Shown in pieces: positions 42,482-49,405 of a DNA stretch of 51,616 nucleotides. The stretch is taken from positions 1-51,616 of the forward strand of contig JAGRFZ010000017.1 of assembly GCA_020445785.1 (NCBI GenBank), in the 5' to 3' direction. A program made the translations under genes and the position numbers. Source of the DNA: Rhodocyclaceae bacterium (GTDB taxonomy: Bacteria > Pseudomonadota > Gammaproteobacteria > Burkholderiales > Rhodocyclaceae). The notes under the pieces are model-generated. The model made no database searches and had not been told where the DNA came from. It worked only from the letters and a program-made list of their open reading frames with translations. Position 1 is the first letter of the stretch. Every line of letters starts with the position of its first letter.

Positions 42482-43393
42482 GTGATCGCCCGCCGCTACC
42501 TCTATCTCATCGCCCTCGCCCGAGAACGACATTTCGGTCGGGCGGCCGCCGCATGCCATGTTTCGACCTCGACCCTGTCGGCGGCGATCCGCGACATCGA
42601 GTCGGAACTGGGCGTCACCGTGGTCGAGCGCGGCCAGCAGTTCGGCGGACTGACCGCCGAGGGCCGCTGTGTGCTCGAATGTGCCCAGCGCCTGGCCGAT
42701 GGCGCCGCCGGGTTGCGCCAACAACTGGCCACCTTGCGGGACCACCTCGAGGGGCGCCTGATCATCGGCGTGATTCCGACCGCCCTGACCGCCGTGAGCG
42801 CCCTCAGCGCCGCCTTTGCCGCCCGCCATCCGCTGGTTGCGGTCGAGGTGCGCTCCCTGCCGACAGACGAGATCCGGAATCGGCTGGCACGCTTCGAGAT
42901 CGACGCCGGCGTACTCTACCTGCCCGACCACAGCGACCTGGCACTGGACTGCCAACCCCTGTGGATCGAGGATCATGTGCTGCTGACGCCGAATTGCGGT
43001 CCGCTCGCGGAGCGCGACGAGATCCGCTGGGGGGAAGCGGCCGAGTTGCCGCTGTGCCTGCTGACGCCCGACATGCTGAACCGGCGAACCATCGACGAAA
43101 CCTTCGCCTCGGTCGGGGCCAGCGCCACTCCGACGCTGGAGACCGATTCGATCGTCAGCCTGCTCGCCCACGTATGCACCGGCGCGTGGAGCACGATCAT
43201 TCCGCGCAGCGTGCTCGAACAGATCGGCACGCCAGGCGACACCCGGGTGCTGCGGCTGGTCGCCCCCAAGCTGGCCTGGACCACCGGGCTCGCGACGCTG
43301 CGCCAGAATCCCCCGAAGCCGGCGGTGGCTGCCCTCCACGCCGTCGCCGCGTCCCTATCCCGCGAGCGCGGCGAACACGGTCGCCGGTCATGA
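42482..43393 (+). CDS. LysR-type transcriptional regulator (CynR/OxyR-like)
   Basis: A DNA-binding regulator of about 303 residues. GTG 42482 is chosen because it places the helix-turn-helix (YLYLIALARERHFGRAAAACHVSTSTLSAAIRDIESELG) at the very N-terminus as in the family; an ATG at 42419 would add 21 atypical residues and its GAGG is too close. The effector domain follows (GRLIIGVIPTALTAVSALSAAF, IDAGVLYLPDHSDLAL, TDSIVSLLAHVCTGAWSTIIP). Its stop overlaps the start of the DUF2254 gene by ATGA, so the two are made together. Confidence 0.9.
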   Translation: MIARRYLYLIALARERHFGRAAAACHVSTSTLSAAIRDIESELGVTVVERGQQFGGLTAEGRCVLECAQRLADGAAGLRQQLATLRDHLEGRLIIGVIPTALTAVSALSAAFAARHPLVAVEVRSLPTDEIRNRLARFEIDAGVLYLPDHSDLALDCQPLWIEDHVLLTPNCGPLAERDEIRWGEAAELPLCLLTPDMLNRRTIDETFASVGASATPTLETDSIVSLLAHVCTGAWSTIIPRSVLEQIGTPGDTRVLRLVAPKLAWTTGLATLRQNPPKPAVAALHAVAASLSRERGEHGRRS

Positions 43394-44742
43394 TGATCCG
43401 TCTGCAATACCTCTGGGAGCGGATGCGCACCAGCTACTGGCTGCTGCCCTCGTGGATGCTGCTGTCGGCGGCCTTGCTGGCGTGGCTGGCGCTCTATGTG
43501 GACAGCCGAATTGGACTGGAAGTGCTGGACGGCGTCGCCTGGGCGCTGGTCGTCAGCAGCGAGGGGGCGACCGCGGTGATGTCCACCATCGCCGGCTCGA
43601 TGGTGACCATCGCGGGCGTGGTGTTCTCGATCACCCTGGTCGCGCTGTCGCTGGCTTCCGGCCAGTTCGGACCGCGCATGCTGCGCAACTTCATTCGTGA
43701 TCGGGTCAACCAGACCGCACTGGGCGCCTTCCTCGCGACCTTTCTTTACTGCCTGCTGGTGTTGAGCGCGATCCGCCACGATCCGCTGCAGCCGTTCGTG
43801 CCGCACATCGCGGTCGGCCTCGGCGTGGTACTCGCGGTGATCAGCGTGGTGACACTGATCATCTACATCCATCACGTGGCGGTGACGATCCAGGCCGATA
43901 CGCTGATCGAGGCCATCTACCGGGATCTCTGCGCGCTGATGGACCGCCTCTACCCGGAGGCGATCGGCGACCACGCCGAGGCACCGCACGCGGCCGCCAG
44001 CGATCAGCCCCACCGCTTCGATCGCGCGCCGACCGAAGTGCTGGCGGACTGCCATGCGTACGTGCAGGCCATCGATCTCGCGGGCTTGGTCGCAGTCGCG
44101 GCCGGCAACGATCTGGTGATCCGGCTGCGACGAAGCCCCGGCCAGTACGTGTTGCACGGCTCCGTGCTGATGTCGGTATGGGCGGAGCAAGAGATCGAAG
44201 AGGAATTGCGCGAGCGGCTGCGGCGGCTGGTGGTCTTCGGCGCCCAGCGAACCGCCACCCAGGACGTCGAATTCGCGCTCGACCAGCTCGTCGAGATCGC
44301 CTCACGGGCACTCTCGCCCGGCATCAACGATCCATTTACGGCAATTACCTGCATTGACCGCCTCGCGTCGGCGCTCTCGCTGCTCGCGAGCCGACGGGTA
44401 CCGCCCGCCTGGCACACCGACACCGACGGCGTCGCCCGGGTATACGACTCGCCGGTGAGCTTCGACAAGGCGATCGACGCGGCCTTCGACCCGATTCGTC
44501 AATACGCGCGAGGCAACGCGCCGGTGACCATCCGCATGATGGAAGTCCTCGCCGAGCTGGTCCCGCTGTGCCGACGCCAGCGCGACAAGCAGGCCCTGTC
44601 GCGGCATGCCGACATGTTGCTGCGAAGCGCCGTCGCAGCCCTGCCGGAGCCTCACGATGTCGCCGACGTCCGGTCCCGCCACCGCCACGTCGCCGAACTT
44701 CTACATGGCCCGCCGCTGGCCACCACCGGCAGCGGCGACTAG
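43390..44742 (+). CDS. DUF2254 membrane protein
   Basis: A 450-residue inner-membrane protein. Four helices lie in the first 165 residues (WMLLSAALLAWLALYV; STIAGSMVTIAGVVFSITLVALSL; TALGAFLATFLYCLLVL; VGLGVVLAVISVVTLIIYI), then a large cytosolic part with FGAQRTATQDVEFALDQLVEIASRALSPGINDPFTAITCIDRL, the family hallmark. The function of DUF2254 proteins is not established. The LysR gene is in front and overlaps, suggesting inducer-dependent expression. Confidence 0.9.
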   Translation: MMIRLQYLWERMRTSYWLLPSWMLLSAALLAWLALYVDSRIGLEVLDGVAWALVVSSEGATAVMSTIAGSMVTIAGVVFSITLVALSLASGQFGPRMLRNFIRDRVNQTALGAFLATFLYCLLVLSAIRHDPLQPFVPHIAVGLGVVLAVISVVTLIIYIHHVAVTIQADTLIEAIYRDLCALMDRLYPEAIGDHAEAPHAAASDQPHRFDRAPTEVLADCHAYVQAIDLAGLVAVAAGNDLVIRLRRSPGQYVLHGSVLMSVWAEQEIEEELRERLRRLVVFGAQRTATQDVEFALDQLVEIASRALSPGINDPFTAITCIDRLASALSLLASRRVPPAWHTDTDGVARVYDSPVSFDKAIDAAFDPIRQYARGNAPVTIRMMEVLAELVPLCRRQRDKQALSRHADMLLRSAVAALPEPHDVADVRSRHRHVAELLHGPPLATTGSGD

Positions 44743-44796
44743 ACTGCCGGGGTCGGAGCGATCGGCGACGTACCCGAAACCACTGCGAGGGCAGCG

Positions 44797-45348
44797 ATGG
44801 CGGCATGGGCACACTTGTGTCGGTTTTGCGGAGACGAAAGGCCCGCGACCGCGTACGTATCGGCCGCCACCGTGGCGGAGATGCCTGCCGCCTGCCGCGT
44901 CGTTCAGGTGCGCATCGACGGGCGATGGCGCTGCGCGCTGGTGGACCGGGACCACCGCTACGCGGTCGATCGAATGCTGCTGCACGACGTCTGCATCGGC
45001 GATCTCGGCGACTGCCCGGAGTGCGCCGCGCTGCTGGCAGGAAACAGCGCCGACCGCCAAGCGGAAGACGCCGGCACGGCGGCCGGCAGCAGCGTCCATG
45101 CGGCGGCGGTCGAGCTCGATGGCCGGCGGATCGTGGTCGTCCTGGTGGCCGAGGCGCTGATCGACAGCCCCGCGGAGGCGGACATGGCCATCGACCGGCT
45201 TTCACCCCATTTCAGCGGTGCCGGCGTGGTCTTGCTGGCCCAGCGCGAGGATGGCAGTCCGTGCTACCACGGCGACGACGAGTCCTGTGGCCGAGTCCGT
45301 CGATTGCCGCTCGAGCGACTACCCTGGAAGGTCTATCCGCTGACCTGA
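44797..45348 (+). CDS. Protein of unknown function with zinc-ribbon-like N-terminus
   Basis: A 183-residue cytosolic protein. An N-terminal CRFCGD and a CPECAAL near residue 73 form two CxxC pairs that could hold one zinc. The second half is a plain alpha/beta segment (VELDGRRIVVVLVAEALIDSP, GAGVVLLAQREDGSPCYHG). A GAGG lies 7 bases before the ATG. I do not recognise the family. It follows the DUF2254 gene by 54 bases and may belong to that operon. Confidence 0.72.
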   Translation: MAAWAHLCRFCGDERPATAYVSAATVAEMPAACRVVQVRIDGRWRCALVDRDHRYAVDRMLLHDVCIGDLGDCPECAALLAGNSADRQAEDAGTAAGSSVHAAAVELDGRRIVVVLVAEALIDSPAEADMAIDRLSPHFSGAGVVLLAQREDGSPCYHGDDESCGRVRRLPLERLPWKVYPLT

Positions 45349-45499
45349 ACAAGACGCCGTTGCGCGACGGTTCCTGCCCGTCCGTAGCCGCGCCCACTGA
45401 AGCCGGATCGCGACTCGATTACACTCCACGGATGAGCATCCGACGCGTAGCGCCTCGACTTCGCTGCGCGACCCCAATGCACCGCCATCGGATCTTCCC

Positions 45500-46237
45500 T
45501 TGAGCAAGCAGCTACGGCTATTCCTGAAATCCCTGCTCGAAAGCGTCCGCGATCTCGCGCCGATCGCCATCGTCATCACTTTCTTTCAACTGGTCGTCCT
45601 GCAGCAGCCGATTCCCGATCTGGCCGACTTGCTGGTCGGCTCGGTACTGGTCGTGCTCGGACTCACGTTCTTCATCCGGGGACTCGAGATGGGGCTGTTC
45701 CCGATCGGCGAGCGCATGGCCTACGAATTTGCCCGCAAGGGTTCCCTCGCCTGGTTGCTGGCCTTTGCCTTCGCCCTCGGTTTCGGCACCACGGTCGCCG
45801 AGCCCGCGCTGATCGCAGTCGCCGACGAAGCGGCGCAAATCGCCGCCGAGGGCGGCGTCATCGACAATCGGCGCGAGGCCCGCGACGACTACGCGCTCGG
45901 ACTGCGCTACACGGTCGCGGTGTCGGTCGGATTCGCGATCATGCTCGGTGTGCTGCGGATCATCCGCGGCTGGCCGATCCAATGGCTGATCATCGGTGGC
46001 TACGCCGGCGTCGTCGTCATGACCGCCTTCGCGCCGGAGGAAATCGTCGGAATCGCCTATGATTCCGGCGGCGTCACGACTTCGACGATCACGGTGCCGC
46101 TGGTCACTGCCCTCGGCGTCGGTCTCGCGTCGTCGATCAAGGGGCGCAATCCGATGATCGACGGCTTCGGCCTGATCGCGTTCGCCTCGCTGACACCGAT
46201 GATTTTCGTCATGGCCTACGGGATGCTGTTCCAATGA
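45500..46237 (+). CDS. DUF1538 membrane protein A
   Basis: A 245-residue polytopic inner-membrane protein, TTG start (no ATG fits; the ribosome site is weak). Two similar halves are visible, each with a Gly/Thr/Ser-rich loop that looks like a re-entrant hairpin: [17 protein letters not shown] in the first and [20 protein letters not shown] in the second. It ends with [15 protein letters not shown]. Such paired motifs are typical of transporters with inverted repeats, but no substrate is known for the family. The next gene is a paralogue, overlapping by ATGA; together they likely form a heteromer regulated by the PII-like and CBS proteins that follow. Confidence 0.9.
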   Translation: MSKQLRLFLKSLLESVRDLAPIAIVITFFQLVVLQQPIPDLADLLVGSVLVVLGLTFFIRGLEMGLFPIGERMAYEFARKGSLAWLLAFAFALGFGTTVAEPALIAVADEAAQIAAEGGVIDNRREARDDYALGLRYTVAVSVGFAIMLGVLRIIRGWPIQWLIIGGYAGVVVMTAFAPEEIVGIAYDSGGVTTSTITVPLVTALGVGLASSIKGRNPMIDGFGLIAFASLTPMIFVMAYGMLFQ

Positions 46238-47040
46238 TTGCGGGGCTCGGCCATTTTGCGGCGACCGTCGGGCAGACGGTATTCGACGTGCTGCCGATCG
46301 CGGCCATCATCTTCGGTTTCCAGTTCGTCGTGATCCGCAAGCCGATTCCTCAGTTCAAGCAGGTTCTGACCGGTTTTGCGTACGTGCTGCTCGGCCTCGC
46401 GTTGTTTCTCGAGGGACTCGACCAAGCCTTGTTCCCCCTCGGCAAGCTGATGGCCCGGCAATTGACCGACCCGGCCTTCATCTACGGCGCACTGGAGGGC
46501 GTTCGGCCGGCGGTGCATTGGGCCGACTATCTGTGGGTATATCTGTTCGCCGCAGCCATCGGCTTTTCGACGACGATCGCGGAGCCCTCGCTGATCGCCG
46601 TTGCGATCAAGGGGGCCGCCGTATCCGGCGGCGCGATCAGCGTCTGGGGACTGCGCATCGCGGTGGCCAACGGCGTGGCCATCGGCATCGCACTCGGCAC
46701 GTTTCGCATCGTCACCGGCACTCCGTTGCATTACTACATCATTGCCGGATACATCGTCGTGATCCTGCAGACCCTGGTCGCCCCCAAAATGATCATCGCC
46801 CTCGCCTACGATTCCGGCGGCGTCACCACTTCGACGGTGACGGTGCCGCTGGTCACCGCCCTCGGGCTCGGGCTCGCGGGCACCGTGCCCGGTCGCAGCG
46901 TGCTGCTCGACGGCTTCGGACTGATTGCGTTCGCCAGCCTGTTTCCAATGATGACGGTGATGAGCTATGCCCAGGTCGCCGAATGGCGAACCCGCGATCG
47001 CAAGCCCAACTTGGCGAAATCCGCCGAAAGAGGTGAATGA
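46234..47040 (+). CDS. DUF1538 membrane protein B (paralogue)
   Basis: A 268-residue polytopic membrane protein, the second subunit of the pair. It carries the same two signature loops: [17 protein letters not shown] and [20 protein letters not shown], and [15 protein letters not shown] near the end. It is about 20 residues longer than its neighbour because of an insertion ([18 protein letters not shown]) after the first conserved block. The start overlaps the previous stop by ATGA (46234-46237) and its own stop overlaps the PII-like gene, so three genes are translationally coupled. Confidence 0.9.
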   Translation: MIAGLGHFAATVGQTVFDVLPIAAIIFGFQFVVIRKPIPQFKQVLTGFAYVLLGLALFLEGLDQALFPLGKLMARQLTDPAFIYGALEGVRPAVHWADYLWVYLFAAAIGFSTTIAEPSLIAVAIKGAAVSGGAISVWGLRIAVANGVAIGIALGTFRIVTGTPLHYYIIAGYIVVILQTLVAPKMIIALAYDSGGVTTSTVTVPLVTALGLGLAGTVPGRSVLLDGFGLIAFASLFPMMTVMSYAQVAEWRTRDRKPNLAKSAERGE

Positions 47041-47393
47041 CCATGCATTTCAAACTATTGATCGCCCTCGTCGAGGACGACAAGACGAACGCGGTGTTGC
47101 AAGCCGCGCGCGAGGCCGGTGCCACCGGCGCCACGGTGATCAACCAGGCTCGCGGCGAGGGGCTGCAGAAGGCCAAGACCTTCTTCGGCCTGGCGCTCGA
47201 GACCCAGCGCGACATGCTGCTGCTTCTGGTCGAAAAGCATCTGGCCCGCAACATCCTGGAGACGATCGCCGAGAAGGGCGAGTTCGACAGCAAGCCCGGC
47301 ACCGGCATCGCGTTCCAGATCGATGTCGAGGACGCGGTCGGCGTGAGCCGCCAGATGCAGGAATTGCTCGGCGTGGTCGGGGAGGAGCTATGA
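47037..47393 (+). CDS. PII-like signalling protein
   Basis: A 118-residue cytosolic protein of the PII (GlnB-like) fold. It starts MHFKLLIALVEDDKTNAVLQAAREAGATGATVINQARGEG, with a beta-alpha-beta order like PII, then LLLLVEKHLARNILETIAEKGEFDSKPGTGIAFQIDVEDAVGV. The uridylylated Tyr of the GlnB T-loop is missing and the B-loop TGKxGDGK is not kept, so it is not a nitrogen regulator; it probably binds a nucleotide and touches the membrane proteins. ATG 47037 overlaps the previous stop; ATG 47043 has better spacing to AGAGG and is an alternative. Its stop overlaps the CBS gene. Confidence 0.9.
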   Translation: MTMHFKLLIALVEDDKTNAVLQAAREAGATGATVINQARGEGLQKAKTFFGLALETQRDMLLLLVEKHLARNILETIAEKGEFDSKPGTGIAFQIDVEDAVGVSRQMQELLGVVGEEL

Positions 47394-47791
47394 GTAGCGA
47401 CGTGGTACGCGTTCATCATGTCATGAAGCGCGAGTTCGACACCATCGACGGCATGGCGACGATCGCCGAAGCGCTGCGTACGATGAAGCATGTCGAAACC
47501 AAGAGCCTGATCGTGGACAAGCGAGACGCGGACGACGAGTACGGCATTTTATTGATTTCCGATATCGCCCGCTTCGTGCTCGGCCAGGACCGTTCGCCGG
47601 AGCGCGTCAACGTGTACGAAGTGATGGCGAAACCGGTGATCAGCGTCGATCCCGAGATGGACATCCGCTATTGCGCCCGGCTATTCACGCGCTTTTCGCT
47701 GTCGCGTGCGCCGGTGATCGAGAGCGGCAAGGTGGTCGGCATCGTCAGCATGGCCGACCTGGTGCTGAAGGGTCTGTATCGCGACCTTTGA
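47390..47791 (+). CDS. Two-CBS-domain protein
   Basis: A 133-residue cytosolic protein made only of a CBS pair: VHHVMKREFDTIDGMATIAEALRTMKHVETKSLIVDKR with a GILLISDIARFVL, then YEVMAKPVISVDPEMDIRYCARLFTRFSLSRAPVIESGKVVGIVSMADLV. CBS pairs bind adenosine nucleotides (AMP, ATP, SAM) and gate channels or transporters. GGAGGAG lies just before the ATG and the start overlaps the PII-like stop. It ends the operon. Confidence 0.94.
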   Translation: MSSDVVRVHHVMKREFDTIDGMATIAEALRTMKHVETKSLIVDKRDADDEYGILLISDIARFVLGQDRSPERVNVYEVMAKPVISVDPEMDIRYCARLFTRFSLSRAPVIESGKVVGIVSMADLVLKGLYRDL

Positions 47792-47869
47792 CGATCTCGC
47801 CTGCCCTCCCGGCCCCACTCGCCGTCCGGGCGCAACGCGGTACCGCTGCGGGGGGGCGCCGGCGTGCGC

Positions 47870-49405
47870 TCAGGCTGCCACGCCGCTGTCCTGGCCGGCG
47901 CATTGCACGCGATTGCGTCCCGCGCGCTTGGCTTCGTACAAGGCGGCATCGGCAAGCGCGATCAACTGATTCTCGTCCGCGACGTCCGCTCGCAATTCGG
48001 CGACACCGAAACTCGACGTGATGCGCAAGCCCGGATGCGAACGAATACCGGACGCGGCGTCGCGCTCGATGCTGGCGCGCAAGCGCTCGGCGACCTCCGC
48101 GGCACGGGCCGCCGACAGGCCGGGCAAGATGATGCAGAACTCCTCGCCACCGTAGCGACAGACCAGGTCTTCGTCGGTACGGACTCCTCGCCCGAGCGCC
48201 GCTGCCACGGCCTGCAACACCTGATCGCCGATGGCATGCCCGTAGTCGTCGTTGAAGCGCTTGAAGAAGTCGACGTCGCTCATGATGCAGGAGAGATGCG
48301 CGCCATCGCGCGCCGCCGCCTCGACCAGTTCGGATACGCGCTCGAAGAATGCGCGGCGGTTGAGGCAGCCGGTGAGCGGATCACGGGTGGCGAGGCGCAC
48401 CAGCTCCTCGTTCTGAACACGGATCAGTTCGTTCGATTGATCCAGCTCGTGCACCGTGTCGAGGAGCTGGGAATTGATCATATGCAGAGCGGTGACGTCG
48501 GCCATCGACACGATGCAGCCCCGAACCCGGTTGCCACCGTCGAGAATCGGGGCGGCGCTGAGCAGAATCCGGGTGAGCTGGCCGGCCTCGCCCGCCAACA
48601 GTTCGACAGGCTGTTCGCGCACCGGCTCGTGGGTACGGGCGACCTCCCGCCACGGATAGGCCTCGCCGTCGTCACCCATGCCGCTCATCAGCCATTTCAG
48701 TGCTGCCACCGGCTTGCCCGTCGGATCGACGCTCGCCTGCGGATGGATCTTGGCGAAGGCCCGGTTGACGAGCAGTACCCGATCCTCGTTGTCGAGCACC
48801 ATCACCGCCTCGCCGAGCGTGTCGAATGCGGCTCGCACCCGCTGTGGAATCACCGAGCCCGGGTCGAGGTACTGCAAGGCACGGCGCAGGTAGAGGTATG
48901 CGAGCAGCGAGCCGCCACAGGCAAAGGCGACGATGCCCTTGACCAGAGGGTCGTCCAGCCAACCGACGACACTCTCGGGAAAGGCCGGCCGAAAGCTCAG
49001 TTCGACGTTGCCCCACTCGTGCTGGCCCGCCAACAAGGGAACCCGGACATTGCGCAAATTCGACGGTGCATCGGCGGACAGATGCCAATGACGGGCGTGG
49101 TCGCCGGCCCGCGATACGATCAGGCCGTCATCGCGCCGGACGGCAACGGAATCGAGCTCGTCGCTGCGACGCAAGACCTTGTCGAGGGTCGAGCTGATGA
49201 GGGTCTGCTGATCGCTGTGCAGCAGGGCCGTAATCTGGACAGCGAGCGTTTCAGCGATGTGTTGACGCAACTCGACCGCCGATTTCTGGCGGTCGGGAAT
49301 CACGCCGATCGCCATGTCGACCAGCAGCATCAGCGACAACAGCAAGCTGACCACCCCCAGGGCGAGGCGCAGCGCCGGAGAAAACAGCGGGCGGCCGGAC
49401 ATCAT
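47870..49405 (-). CDS. Membrane PAS-GGDEF diguanylate cyclase
   Basis: A 511-residue membrane protein that makes cyclic di-GMP. Helix 1 is LALGVVSLLLSLMLLVDMAIGVI (about 14-36); a periplasmic region of about 115 residues follows; helix 2 is GIVAFACGGSLLAYLYL (about 155-172); then PAS (AAFDTLGEAVMVLDNEDRVLLVNRAFAKIHP) and GGDEF beginning DPLTGCLNRRAFFERV, with MSDVDFFKRFNDDYGHAIGDQ and active loop GGEEF. The RxxD inhibitory site is degenerate (TDED). The start overlaps the stop of the giant repeat protein (ATGA at 49402-49405), so the enzyme is made together with it. It is convergent with the CBS gene. Confidence 0.93.
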   Translation of the reverse strand: MMSGRPLFSPALRLALGVVSLLLSLMLLVDMAIGVIPDRQKSAVELRQHIAETLAVQITALLHSDQQTLISSTLDKVLRRSDELDSVAVRRDDGLIVSRAGDHARHWHLSADAPSNLRNVRVPLLAGQHEWGNVELSFRPAFPESVVGWLDDPLVKGIVAFACGGSLLAYLYLRRALQYLDPGSVIPQRVRAAFDTLGEAVMVLDNEDRVLLVNRAFAKIHPQASVDPTGKPVAALKWLMSGMGDDGEAYPWREVARTHEPVREQPVELLAGEAGQLTRILLSAAPILDGGNRVRGCIVSMADVTALHMINSQLLDTVHELDQSNELIRVQNEELVRLATRDPLTGCLNRRAFFERVSELVEAAARDGAHLSCIMSDVDFFKRFNDDYGHAIGDQVLQAVAAALGRGVRTDEDLVCRYGGEEFCIILPGLSAARAAEVAERLRASIERDAASGIRSHPGLRITSSFGVAELRADVADENQLIALADAALYEAKRAGRNRVQCAGQDSGVAA

